Below, in pieces: positions 8,202 through 16,859 of a stretch of 64,000 bases of DNA. The stretch spans positions 124,001 through 188,000 of the forward strand of contig JAXLXV010000007.1 in NCBI GenBank assembly GCA_046327745.1. Direction: 5' to 3'. The position numbers and the translations under genes are program-made. Source of the stretch: JABAQJ01 sp046327745 (GTDB lineage Bacteria > Gemmatimonadota > Gemmatimonadetes > Gemmatimonadales > Gemmatimonadaceae). The stretch's first letter is position 1; every line of letters starts with the position of its first letter. The notes below the pieces were generated by a model, which was given only the letters and a program-made list of their open reading frames with translations, was not told the DNA's origin and did no database searches.

Positions 8202-9644
8202 ATGCGCCTCGCTTTCCTGATCTCCGCCACATGGCTGTTCCTGTTACCGACGGCTGTGCAGGCGCAACGCACCCTCGCCATTCGCGATGTCACGGTCATC
8301 GACGGCACTGGCGCCGAACCGCGCGCTGCGCAGACCGTGATCGTGCGTGGGGACCGTATTGCCGCCGTGGGCCCCACGTCGTCCACGGTGGTGCCCCGAG
8401 GGGCACAGGTCATTGACGGTCGCGGGCAGTTTGTGCTGCCCGGCTTCATCGACGTGCACGCGCACTTCGACTTGGGCCCAGCGCGCATCGATACGGTGGG
8501 CGGCATGCCGACCATGCATGTGGTCCCTGACCACGCGGGCGGTGTGGAGTCCTTGCAAACACTGCTCGCCTTTGGCGTGACGACGATTCGCAATCCCGCC
8601 GCAACAGCCGCAACGGCCGTTGCCATGCGCGACTCCGTGCGGCTTGGGCTCCTGCGTGGCCCGCGTATCACGACCGCGGGGGAAGCCTTGGACGGCATGG
8701 CCGCCGTCGACGGGCTCTCCATCGTGGTGAAGTCGGAAGCCGATGTGCGCCGCGAGGTCGATCGTCAGGCCGCGTTAGGCGTGGACTATGTCAAGCTGTA
8801 TGCCGGTCTTGGACCAGCGTACGTTCGTGTCGCGATCGACGAGGCGCATCGCAAGGGAATTCGCGCGATCGGCCACCTCTTCCTGACGTCATGGACCGAC
8901 GCCGCGAACGCCGGCATCGACGGAATCGTGCACATCACGCCCGGGACGCCACTGCTGTTGCCGCCGGACCGTCGTCAGGCGTTTCAACAACGATTCCGTG
9001 GCACGCAGTTTATGCTCGAGTGGTTCAACTATGTGGACGTGAAGTCGCCGGAAATTCGAACCATGCTGGACGCCATGGTGACACACCAGGTGTTTCTTGA
9101 TCCGACGCTCGTCACGTTCGAGGCGATGGCTTGGGGCGATAGCGCGCGGGTGATCGCGTCGCCGGACTTGGTGTATGCGCCGCCATCCCTCCTGGCCAAC
9201 TGGCGCAGTACGTTCACCCTCGCCAACACATGGACGGCGGCGGATTTTGCCGAGGCCCGACGCGCGTGGCCGCAGGTCCTTGCCTTCACGAAGGCGCTGT
9301 ACGACGCCGGCGTGCCCATCACGGCGGGAACGGACATGTCGAATCCCTGGACCGTACCGGGTGCCAGCTTCCATCGCGAATTGGAGTTGTTGGCGTCGGC
9401 AGGAATTCCTAACCGTGAGGTGCTTCGCATTGCCACGCGAAACGGTGCACGGAGTCTGGGCATTGAGTCCGAAGTCGGTTCCGTTGCGGTGGGCAAGGTG
9501 GCTGATCTGGTGATCCTGACGGCAGATCCCGTTGCCGACATTCGCAACACGCGCAAGATCGCCTGGGTGATTCAGGGCGGCCTTCCCAGCCGTCCCGCGG
9601 CGCTGCTTCCCGATCGATTGCGAGCCAGCGTTCATGCACACTAG
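8202..9644 (+). CDS. Exported amidohydrolase-superfamily enzyme
   Basis: 480 residues with a signal peptide (MRLAFLISATWLFLLPTAVQAQ). The fold is the amidohydrolase TIM barrel: the N-terminal sandwich IRDVTVIDGTGAEP, metal motif DVHAHFD near 83-89, a probable carboxylated lysine in VDYVKLYAG, GHLF and TAGTDMSNPW near the barrel end, and the closing GSVAVGKVADLVILTADP typical of imidazolonepropionase/prolidase-like members. The substrate cannot be assigned; exported relatives are usually annotated as cyclic amide or dipeptide hydrolases. The last 11 bp overlap the ECF sigma factor gene. It is transcribed divergently from the GMC pair, with about 157 bp between the starts chosen here. Confidence 0.88.
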   Translation: MRLAFLISATWLFLLPTAVQAQRTLAIRDVTVIDGTGAEPRAAQTVIVRGDRIAAVGPTSSTVVPRGAQVIDGRGQFVLPGFIDVHAHFDLGPARIDTVGGMPTMHVVPDHAGGVESLQTLLAFGVTTIRNPAATAATAVAMRDSVRLGLLRGPRITTAGEALDGMAAVDGLSIVVKSEADVRREVDRQAALGVDYVKLYAGLGPAYVRVAIDEAHRKGIRAIGHLFLTSWTDAANAGIDGIVHITPGTPLLLPPDRRQAFQQRFRGTQFMLEWFNYVDVKSPEIRTMLDAMVTHQVFLDPTLVTFEAMAWGDSARVIASPDLVYAPPSLLANWRSTFTLANTWTAADFAEARRAWPQVLAFTKALYDAGVPITAGTDMSNPWTVPGASFHRELELLASAGIPNREVLRIATRNGARSLGIESEVGSVAVGKVADLVILTADPVADIRNTRKIAWVIQGGLPSRPAALLPDRLRASVHAH

Positions 9645-10200
9645 CGCCACCGATGTCTTGTTCCCCGTGAACGCCGTGTCGCCGCGAACCGCCGACGAGC
9701 AACGGTTTGCCGCCCTGCTAAGCACGTACGCAGGGCCCCTGCAGCGTTTGTGTGCGTTGTACGAGCGCAACGCGGCAGAGCGCGATGACATGATGCAGGA
9801 GATCGCCTTCGCGTTGTGGCGCGCCCTGCCGACGTTTCGCGGAGATTGCAGCGAACGAACCTTCATCTTCCGAATCGCGCACAACCGCGTGTTGTCGTGG
9901 CGATTCCGGCGCCGGCTGTCGACCGAGCCCTTGGACGCAGCCGCCGACGTGGTCGACGGCGGTCCCGGTCCGGATGATCGGCTGGAACGCGCGTCGGAGC
10001 GAGCGCACCTGCTGTCGGCGCTGCGCCAGCTGCCGGAGCACCTTCGCGAGCCCGTCGTCCTTCGGCTCGAAGGCCTGAGTGACCGGGAAATCAGTGGCGT
10101 GATGGGGATTAGCGAGGGGAACGTCGCCGTACGCCTAACGCGCGCTCGTCAGGCCTTGCGCGTGATCTTCGAGACCTCTCCACCGAGCGACAGACCATGA
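9634..10200 (+). CDS. ECF-type RNA polymerase sigma factor
   Basis: 188 residues with the two-domain ECF layout. Region 2 runs from about 27 to 90 (YAGPLQRLCALYERNAAERDD, QEIAFALWRALPTFRGDCSERTFIFRIAHN). Region 4 runs from about 125 to 178 (LRQLPEHLREPVVLRLEGL, then a helix-turn-helix DREISGVMGISEGNVAVRLTRARQAL). There is no SnoaL extension. It overlaps the preceding amidohydrolase by 11 bp and the following membrane protein by 4 bp (ATGA), so the three are translated as one unit. The membrane protein is the natural candidate for its anti-sigma factor. Confidence 0.9.
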   Translation: MHTSATDVLFPVNAVSPRTADEQRFAALLSTYAGPLQRLCALYERNAAERDDMMQEIAFALWRALPTFRGDCSERTFIFRIAHNRVLSWRFRRRLSTEPLDAAADVVDGGPGPDDRLERASERAHLLSALRQLPEHLREPVVLRLEGLSDREISGVMGISEGNVAVRLTRARQALRVIFETSPPSDRP

Positions 10201-10796
10201 CCACACGACGCGACGACTGGGACGTACTGGCCGCCTCGTGGCGCACCATGCCGACCACGCCTCGGCCCCCCCATCAGCTAGAGACCCTGCGTGCGACGGC
10301 GCGTCGCCGCGGCCACGGACTGTTGGTGCTGGTGGTCGTGGAAGTATGTCTGACGGTGGCCGTGCTGGCCTTCGTCGTGGAGCTGCTGTTGCGCGAACGA
10401 AGCCGGATGTCATGGGTGGCGGCGGCGTGCGCCGTGGTGATGACGATCGTCGTCTGGTCCTTCACCACGTGGAACCGCCGGGGGATCTGGCGACCCCTGT
10501 CCGAGAGCACCAGCGAGTACCTGCGCTTGTCGCGTCAACGAATTGTCGCCGGCCGACGGACACTCCGCTTTGTGCGGGTCAGTACGGTGTTGTACGTGGC
10601 GGCCTATGGACCGTGGTTCCTGTACCGTGCCTCACGCCTGACGCTGAGCGACGGTGAAGTGTTTCGCTGGGTCGCGGCAGCCGCCTATGGTGCAGGATTG
10701 GTCCTCTGGAGTGCGTGGTACCAACGGCGCCTGTCGGAGGACTTGGCGCAGATCCAGGCGATGGAGACCTCCCTGGACCTGCGCCATGCCGCATAA
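10197..10796 (+). CDS. Four-helix membrane protein, candidate anti-sigma partner
   Basis: 199 residues. A cytoplasmic N-terminus of about 40 residues (DDWDVLAASWRTMP...) is followed by four hydrophobic segments at about 41-62, 69-90, 126-143 and 156-172, and a short amphipathic C-terminal helix. The start overlaps the sigma factor stop as ATGA. No zinc HxxxCxxC motif is visible, so the anti-sigma assignment rests only on position and topology. It converges on the FAD monooxygenase, with only about 10 bp between the stops. Confidence 0.6.
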   Translation: MTTRRDDWDVLAASWRTMPTTPRPPHQLETLRATARRRGHGLLVLVVVEVCLTVAVLAFVVELLLRERSRMSWVAAACAVVMTIVVWSFTTWNRRGIWRPLSESTSEYLRLSRQRIVAGRRTLRFVRVSTVLYVAAYGPWFLYRASRLTLSDGEVFRWVAAAAYGAGLVLWSAWYQRRLSEDLAQIQAMETSLDLRHAA

Positions 10797-10805
10797 CGCG
10801 GCGGC

Positions 10806-12233
10806 TCAGATCGCCGAGTTGGGGAATGCCAGGGCACTCTTCGGCGCGCGTTCGACCGGGGCTGGGCGTAGCTGGCGGCGCAGCGCCCGGAACGTGCGAT
10901 AGACGATGCGTGGAGCAAAGATGGACATTGGCGGCTTCTGCAGGTTCATCACGTACATGAAGGCGCGGGCCACCTCGCGATCCACCGCCGAGGCACGCTG
11001 GACGAACGAGACGTAAGCGTTGATGGTGTCCACCAGTGGCGGGCGTTGGCCCGTGGTCTGCGCAAAGCGAAAATCCTCGCCGACGGTGATCTGCCACGGG
11101 ATGTCGACCACGCGCGCGGCCTGTCGAAAGAAGTGCCGCCACATGCCCTGCAGCCTGCCGGCTTGCTGCTGTCGACGCAATACATCGTCCAGCGCGGAGG
11201 CCTGCAGCGTGGCTGAGGTCATGCCCTGTCCGTAAACGGGGTTGAACGACGCGATGGCGTCGCCAATGACCAGGAATCGCTCCGGGAATCGTGTGAGGCG
11301 TTCATAGTGCCGGCGAAGAGAAGACGGCAACTTGTGCACCATGACGTCGGACAGCGGTTCGCTCCGCTCAATGACCTCTGCGATATCGGGTGCGGGTAGG
11401 CCGCGCGCAAAGGCGCGAAAGCCTTCCTCGGTGGGCGTCGCATGATCGCCATGCCAGCCACCGAGCGTCACGATCCAGCGATCACCTTCGATCGGAAACA
11501 TGACGCCGATGCGCGTTTCGCGAGGAGCCACGGGTGAAATAAGCATGGCTTCCGCGCCCGCGAGACCATTGGCGGTCCGCCGATACAATCGGGTGGCGTA
11601 CGCAATATCCACTCGAACTTCCGAGACTGGCGGTGGCGCGTAGCCAAGGCGTTCGAGTCGCTCCGGTGTGCGCGACCCTCGGCCGGTGGCATCGACGACC
11701 AAATCGCCAAGCAGCGGAGTGGACTCGTGCTGCTCTGCGCGCGCCGGTCGAACGACCACGCCACAGACCGATTGCTGATCAGGCGACGAAAGCAACGCGT
11801 CGACGGACGTGCCACCGAGGCATGTCACGTTAGGCAAGGCCAGCACGCGGCGCCGGATGTGTTGCTCCACCAGCGGCCGGCTCAGGAACAATCCCTCAAA
11901 GCCGCTGGGGAACTGAAGTTTGTACGTCCCGTGCTGGTACCAGCGGAGGTCACGAGACATGTCGCCGGGCACCGCGCCGTCGGCGATGAGGGACTCGCGG
12001 AGCCCGGGGAAGTAGTGGTTGAGGTTGGTGAGTCCCCAAGCCAGCAGACCGTGCGCATGCCGCCCCTGCGGGGTGCCCTTTCGTTCCATCGGTGCGTCCG
12101 TCAGCTCATCGCGTTCCACCAGCGTGACGCGTTGGAAATGATCGGACAGCACGCGCGTGGCCAGAAGGCCAGCGATACTGCCGCCAAGGACGATAGCGTG
12201 ACCGAAAGACGGTGACGGATTCTGTGAGCGCAT
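10806..12233 (-). CDS. FAD-dependent monooxygenase / halogenase-like oxidoreductase
   Basis: 475 residues from the ATG at 12233. The N-terminus is a Rossmann FAD site, AIVLGGSIAGLLATRVL, with ERDEL closing the first beta-alpha-beta unit. A GD motif lies at FLVIGDAIASFNPVYGQGM (about 300-318), as in PHBH-type hydroxylases and flavin halogenases. The motif AGLHIS-like tryptophan signature of halogenases is not evident, so I favour monooxygenase or epoxidase. Possible substrates are polyprenoid or aromatic compounds. It is a lone minus-strand gene between two plus-strand units, and no ribosome site is obvious. An LPN stretch uses the CCT AAC form of the recurrent heptamer. Confidence 0.8.
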   Translation of the reverse strand: MRSQNPSPSFGHAIVLGGSIAGLLATRVLSDHFQRVTLVERDELTDAPMERKGTPQGRHAHGLLAWGLTNLNHYFPGLRESLIADGAVPGDMSRDLRWYQHGTYKLQFPSGFEGLFLSRPLVEQHIRRRVLALPNVTCLGGTSVDALLSSPDQQSVCGVVVRPARAEQHESTPLLGDLVVDATGRGSRTPERLERLGYAPPPVSEVRVDIAYATRLYRRTANGLAGAEAMLISPVAPRETRIGVMFPIEGDRWIVTLGGWHGDHATPTEEGFRAFARGLPAPDIAEVIERSEPLSDVMVHKLPSSLRRHYERLTRFPERFLVIGDAIASFNPVYGQGMTSATLQASALDDVLRRQQQAGRLQGMWRHFFRQAARVVDIPWQITVGEDFRFAQTTGQRPPLVDTINAYVSFVQRASAVDREVARAFMYVMNLQKPPMSIFAPRIVYRTFRALRRQLRPAPVERAPKSALAFPNSAI

Positions 12234-12439
12234 GGCCAGGGGCGACGGAGGTGGGTGCGCGAGGCGGCTCCCCACGCATTCCATCTACGACGGTGCCGGC
12301 GCCGTGGATTGGCCGGGCACTTGACCCCATGGCATTGCTTGCCGACGCGGGGATCGCGCTGCAGGTTGTGTCCGCGACCGTCAGGGTGCGGACGGTCACG
12401 GAGACCCGTTCCACGAACACCTAACGAAGCGGGGGCACT
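12234..12439. other. Divergent promoter region
   Basis: About 206 bp between the divergent monooxygenase and DUF485 genes. An imperfect palindrome, ACGGTGCCGGCGCCGT, lies at about 12290-12305. Open frames on both strands here lack ribosome sites and any recognisable protein pattern. A CCTAACG sequence ends the region. Confidence 0.35.
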
Positions 12440-12724
12440 GTGGCACAACCTGACGCGTCGCTGCGCGCGCTGGCGCAGGAACGCATGCGGTACGCCGTGG
12501 CCCTCACGGCCGCGATGATCGCGATCTACTTCGGCTTCATTTTGTTGATCGCGTATAACAAGCCGCTGATGGGGTCCCTGCTCGTCCCCGGCCTGAGTCT
12601 GGGAATCTTGCTCGGTGCACTGGTGATCGTGGTGTCGTGGATCCTGACGTGGGTCTACGTGCGATGGGCAAACCGCGTGTACGACGTGCGACTGGCGGCC
12701 TGGAAGGGCAAGGAGCCACGATGA
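12440..12724 (+). CDS. DUF485 (YjcH-type) small membrane protein
   Basis: 94 residues with two transmembrane helices (about 23-42 and 51-74) and the DUF485 pattern: an N-terminal amphipathic helix, LTAAMIAIYFGFILLIAYNKPLM, then a second helix ending in WANRVYD. The family is the small companion of acetate-type sodium:solute symporters. The start codon is GTG. The stop overlaps the symporter start as ATGA (12721-12724), the usual yjcH-actP arrangement. Confidence 0.85.
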   Translation: MAQPDASLRALAQERMRYAVALTAAMIAIYFGFILLIAYNKPLMGSLLVPGLSLGILLGALVIVVSWILTWVYVRWANRVYDVRLAAWKGKEPR

Positions 12725-14298
12725 TGTTGCTGCTGCAGGCGGCTGTTCCGCCCACGGCGCCCGCGCCGGCCACGTCCATCGGCGAACCGAATGGTGTGGC
12801 GATGACCTTCTTCTTTGTCTTCATCGCCATCACGCTCGGTATTACGTATTGGGCGGCGCGCCGCACGCGCACCACCGAGGAGTTCTACGCGGCGGGGCGT
12901 TCGATCAATGCCGGGCAGAACGGGCTGGCGCTGGCCGGCGATTACATGAGCGCGGCATCGTTCTTGGGCATCGCGGGTCTGGTGTCGACCACCGGCTTCG
13001 ATGGGTTGATCTACTCGACCGGTTGGCTGGTGGGATGGCCGGTCGTTCTGTTCCTCATCGCCGAGCCGCTGCGCAACCTTGGGAAGTACACCTTTGCGGA
13101 TGTGGTCAGCGCCCGCTTGCGACAGACGCCGATTCGCATTGCCGCCGCCGTTGGGACACTGGCCACGGTACTGTTCTACTTGATTGCCCAGATGGTTGGT
13201 GCTGGCGGGTTGATCAAGCTGATGTTCGGCATTCCCTACGAAACTGCGCTGCTGATCGTGGGAGCGGCCATGCTGGCGTATGTGCTCTTTGGGGGCATGA
13301 TCGCCACCACGTGGGTGCAGATCGTGAAGGCCTTGTTGTTGCTTGGCGGGGCCAGCCTACTAGCCGTGTTGGTGCTGGCGAGATTTGGATTTAGCCCCAT
13401 GGCCCTGTTCAACGCCGCCGCCGAGAAGTACGGCGCCGCGATGCTCGCGCCGGGAAAGCAGGTGGCCAATCCCCTGGACGCGGTTTCGCTGGGAATGGCC
13501 TTGATGTTCGGCACCGCTGGGCTCCCACACATTCTCATGCGGTTCTATACCGTGCCCGATGCCAAGGCCGCGCGGCAGTCGGTGTTCTACGCGACGGGGC
13601 TGATCGGATTCTTCTACCTGATGACCTTCATCCTGGGCTTTGGGGCCATGGTGCTGGTTGGTCCGGACGCGATCAAGGCGATCGACAAGGGCGGGAACAT
13701 GGCGGCCCCACTGCTCGCTGAGACGTTAGGTGGCACGCCCTTCCTCGGCTTCATTGCCGCTGTGGCATTTGCCACCATCTTGGCGGTGGTGGCCGGGCTC
13801 ACGCTGTCGGGGGCGGCAGCGCTATCCCACGACTTGTGGGTCAACGTGGCGCGCAAGGGTCACGCCCAGCCCCAGGAGCAACTCCGCGTGGCGCGCATGG
13901 CCACCGTGGTCCTTGGTGTGATCGCCGTGCTGCTGGGGATCACCTTCAAGGGCCAAAACGTGGCTTTCATGGTATCGTTGGCCTTTGCCATCGCCGCCAG
14001 CTCCAACTTTCCGGCGATCCTGCTCAGCGTGTTCTGGAAACGCTGTACCACGCAGGGCGTTGTGGCGAGCATGGTACTGGGAACGGGCACCACGCTGCTA
14101 CTGATCTATCTGTCACCCACGATCCAGGTCGACATTTTGAAGCACCAGAGTGCGTGGTTCCCGCTCAAGAACCCGGCACTGGTGACGATTCCGCTGTCCT
14201 TCGCGATCGGGATTGGTGTCTCGCTGATGACGCGCGACGACGCGGCCGCTCAAGGCTTTGAAGTCATGGAACGTCGGATGCACGTCGGGAGCGCGTAA
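12721..14298 (+). CDS. actP: Sodium:solute symporter, acetate permease (ActP) type
   Basis: 525 residues and about 13 transmembrane helices of the SSS/LeuT fold. Family features are YWAARRTRTTEEFYAAGRSI at the first cytoplasmic loop (about 42-61), GLALAGDYMSAASFLGIAG (about 66-84) with the substrate/sodium region, and TAGLPHILMRFYTVPD mid-protein. These match ActP/monocarboxylate members rather than proline or glucose carriers. The start is the ATG at 12721 within the stop of the DUF485 gene; the frame is open further upstream but would overlap that gene. Acetate or another short monocarboxylate is the likely substrate, by family and by the paired DUF485 protein. Convergent with the outer-membrane protein gene. 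Confidence 0.88.
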   Translation: MMLLLQAAVPPTAPAPATSIGEPNGVAMTFFFVFIAITLGITYWAARRTRTTEEFYAAGRSINAGQNGLALAGDYMSAASFLGIAGLVSTTGFDGLIYSTGWLVGWPVVLFLIAEPLRNLGKYTFADVVSARLRQTPIRIAAAVGTLATVLFYLIAQMVGAGGLIKLMFGIPYETALLIVGAAMLAYVLFGGMIATTWVQIVKALLLLGGASLLAVLVLARFGFSPMALFNAAAEKYGAAMLAPGKQVANPLDAVSLGMALMFGTAGLPHILMRFYTVPDAKAARQSVFYATGLIGFFYLMTFILGFGAMVLVGPDAIKAIDKGGNMAAPLLAETLGGTPFLGFIAAVAFATILAVVAGLTLSGAAALSHDLWVNVARKGHAQPQEQLRVARMATVVLGVIAVLLGITFKGQNVAFMVSLAFAIAASSNFPAILLSVFWKRCTTQGVVASMVLGTGTTLLLIYLSPTIQVDILKHQSAWFPLKNPALVTIPLSFAIGIGVSLMTRDDAAAQGFEVMERRMHVGSA

Positions 14299-14308
14299 GC
14301 GGAGAGCG

Positions 14309-15124
14309 TTACGTCCCGCTCTTTGCCTTGCCGCCGAACAACCACCCGATCCGCATCTTCACCATCGAGCGGATGCCATCGTCGGTAAGATTGCCTCCCA
14401 CGCCGATATTCAGCACGCGACCTTCGCCCAGCGAGATGTCAGCGCCAGGGAAGAACAGCTGGGTCATCTCGTTTGCCGGCAAAGGATCGGTCACGGAGCC
14501 CAGCGAACCGTAGTACTCGATCGAAAGATCGACCTTCGGATTTAAGGCGTAGCCCACGCGCAGTCCGGGTTCCATATCCCATCCGTCGTCCGATCCGGGG
14601 CCACTCAACGCACGACCCACCGTCGGGTTCAAGTCGATCTGCCACGACCCAAAGCCCTTCTCGATGATCGGACGGATCTCCAGGGTCGAATGCGCTTCTT
14701 CGTAGGCAGACTCCGGGAACCCGATTTCTGTCGACAGGCTCACCTTCGCGGGAAGATTCCAACTCTCCGGGAATCGGATGCGCGGCCGAATGCGGTAGCC
14801 GACGTATTCAGCGCCGGCATTCGGGCGATGGGCCAGCACCAGATAGCCGGCCAGCTCAAAATAGTCCGTGATGCCGCGCGTCAGCTCATACGTCAGGTGC
14901 GTCTGATGGTTGGTCGGGGCGACCGTGCCTTCGAAGTGCTTCGTGCCGCGCAGTGTGTAGTTGAGGTGCGTCTCCAGATTCCACATGCCGCGCGGCACCG
15001 TCTCATACTCGTAAACCTGAACCTCGAAAATGTCCTGCGCGTGCACACGTGCGGCCCAGGTCGCGGTCAGGGCGAGGGCGAGTCCGAACACGTTCAGGTG
15101 GCGTCGACGACGGGACAATGACAT
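14309..15124 (-). CDS. Outer-membrane beta-barrel protein, unknown function
   Basis: 271 residues with a signal peptide (arginine-rich N-region SRRRRH, hydrophobic NVFGLALALTATWA, cleavage after VHAQ). The rest alternates amphipathic strands with aromatic girdle residues (MWNLETHLNYTLRG, HLTYELTRGITDYFELAGYLV, LRVGYALNPKVDLSIEYYGSL), consistent with a beta-barrel of 10-12 strands. Substrate and function are unknown. It is a lone gene, divergent from the decarboxylase at 15268 across 143 bp, and its 3' end nearly meets the symporter. Confidence 0.7.
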   Translation of the reverse strand: MSLSRRRRHLNVFGLALALTATWAARVHAQDIFEVQVYEYETVPRGMWNLETHLNYTLRGTKHFEGTVAPTNHQTHLTYELTRGITDYFELAGYLVLAHRPNAGAEYVGYRIRPRIRFPESWNLPAKVSLSTEIGFPESAYEEAHSTLEIRPIIEKGFGSWQIDLNPTVGRALSGPGSDDGWDMEPGLRVGYALNPKVDLSIEYYGSLGSVTDPLPANEMTQLFFPGADISLGEGRVLNIGVGGNLTDDGIRSMVKMRIGWLFGGKAKSGT

Positions 15125-15267
15125 GGCGCGTCCAGCGGGGAAGTGGGCAAGGCAAATAATGATGCGTTCCGCAGCGACATAAACTGTCGTGCGGCACGCC
15201 GTAGGCCAACAGTCGGCAGGAAATCGGAAGCATCGGCCTGGCTGGTGGCTACCTTCTAACGGTTCTT

Positions 15268-16689
15268 ATGGGCAACGAGCCAATGAACGACGCGTCCAAT
15301 CTCTCGCAGCTTCTCGAACGACTGGCGGCGGAAATCGACCGGGTCTACGACCGGGTGCGCGACTTGCCAGTCACGCCGGCCGTCACCGTGCCCGAGTTGC
15401 GACGGCGGGTGGAACAGGCCTTTGACTTCGAGCGCGAACGGACAACGATCGACGTCTTTGATGAAGCGGTAGGGCTCTTGCGTGACTATTCGCTGCAGGT
15501 CACGCACCCGCGCTATTTCGGCCTCTTCAACCCCGCCGTCCTGCCGTCGACGATCATTGCCGACGCGATCGTTGCGCTGTACAACACGCAGGCCGGTGGC
15601 TGGTCGCATGGCCCGGCCGCCAACGAGATGGAGCGCGTGGTGCTCCAGCATTTGGCCGCGGCGCTGGGCTTCGCGCCAGGAACGACTAGCGCGCATTTCA
15701 CCAGCGGCGGCAACGAGGCCAATCATACCGCCGTGATTGCCGCCTTGGCTCATACGTTTCCGGAGTGGAGCGAGCGAGGCGTGCGGGCGATCGAGGGCAC
15801 GCCAGTCGTCTACGTGTCGTCGGAAAGTCACCACTCCTTCCTCAAGGTGCTAAGGGCCGCGGGGTTGGGGACTGATGCCCTGCGTGCCATTCCAGCGGAC
15901 GACCGATTCCGTCTTCAGGCCGCCCCGGTGGCGGCAGCGATCGAGCGAGACCTCGGCTTGGGACATCGCCCCATGATGGTGGTGGCGACGGCCGGAACCA
16001 CCGGAGCTGGCGCCATCGACCCGATTGAGGATCTGGCACAGGTCGCGCGCAGATTCGGCCTTTGGTTTCACGTGGATGCCGCGTGGGGTGGCGCCGCCGC
16101 GTTGATCCCGCGCTTGCGACCGCTGCTCCGCGGGGTCGAGCAGGCCGATTCCGTGACGTGGGATGCGCACAAGTGGCTGAACGTCCCGTTAGGCGCGGGA
16201 ATGTTCTTCACCCGTCACGAGTCAGCCCTGGCTCGCGCGTTTGGCGTCGATACGGGCTACATCCCGCCCACTGAGGCCGGTGCCGTTGACCTATACAAGT
16301 ATTCGATGCAGTGGTCGCGCCGCTTCATTGGACTCAAGCTGCTCTTTGTGCTGGCAGAACATGGGCGGGAAGGGTTGGCCACCTTACTGGACGGCCAGGC
16401 CCGGATGGGCGATCGGTTGCGTGCGCAGTTGCAGGCCACCGGATGGACGGTCACGAATGACACTCCACTCCCACTCGTTTGCTTCACTCACGCGGACATC
16501 GGTCGCGATCGAGCAGCGACCTCGGCGTTCGTTTCGAAAGTACTGGCCCGCGGCCGCGTCTGGGTGTCGGAAGTGAACCTTCCAGGGCAGGGTTGGGTGC
16601 TTCGCGCGTGCATAACGAGCTTTCGCGTGAATGCCGGGGATCTGGATGTCCTGGTGAGCGAACTCGAGGTGGTGCGAAAGGGGACCTAG
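15268..16689 (+). CDS. Group II PLP-dependent decarboxylase
   Basis: 473 residues (a second ATG five codons in, at 15283, is an alternative start). Cytoplasmic fold-type I PLP enzyme that decarboxylates an amino acid. Features: HPRYFGLFNPAVLPS near the N-terminus, THFTSGG-like substrate loop (AHFTSGGNEANH, about 149-160), HVDAAWGGAA (about 267-276; the Asp binds the pyridine nitrogen), and WDAHKWLN with the Schiff-base lysine (about 297-304). The family includes aromatic-L-amino-acid, glutamate and aspartate decarboxylases; the substrate is not decidable here. It opens a 23.5-kb run of same-strand genes. A second, diverged decarboxylase lies at 50369. Confidence 0.9.
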   Translation: MGNEPMNDASNLSQLLERLAAEIDRVYDRVRDLPVTPAVTVPELRRRVEQAFDFERERTTIDVFDEAVGLLRDYSLQVTHPRYFGLFNPAVLPSTIIADAIVALYNTQAGGWSHGPAANEMERVVLQHLAAALGFAPGTTSAHFTSGGNEANHTAVIAALAHTFPEWSERGVRAIEGTPVVYVSSESHHSFLKVLRAAGLGTDALRAIPADDRFRLQAAPVAAAIERDLGLGHRPMMVVATAGTTGAGAIDPIEDLAQVARRFGLWFHVDAAWGGAAALIPRLRPLLRGVEQADSVTWDAHKWLNVPLGAGMFFTRHESALARAFGVDTGYIPPTEAGAVDLYKYSMQWSRRFIGLKLLFVLAEHGREGLATLLDGQARMGDRLRAQLQATGWTVTNDTPLPLVCFTHADIGRDRAATSAFVSKVLARGRVWVSEVNLPGQGWVLRACITSFRVNAGDLDVLVSELEVVRKGT

Positions 16690-16859
16690 GGCGCGTCGCG
16701 GGCCCGTGATGTGGCAAAGACGGTTCCCTGGCCGTCCTTAGTCAGCGGGCGGGAGCCTTGCCCACACCCAGCCTGTCTCGCAAACGATTGCTATCCTTGC
16801 TGTCAGGCACATGCGGTGGCATCCCCATTCCCCTAGTGTTTCGCCACCGCCATTATCCC

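Noticed and set aside
12255..12518. Small open frames in the gap between the monooxygenase and DUF485 genes.
   Set aside because: Arg/Pro-rich translations, no ribosome site, and one overlaps the DUF485 gene.
14303..14322. AGAGCG/CGCTCT hairpin at the symporter end.
   Set aside because: The stem is only six bases and overlaps the 3' end of the convergent gene, so terminator status cannot be supported.
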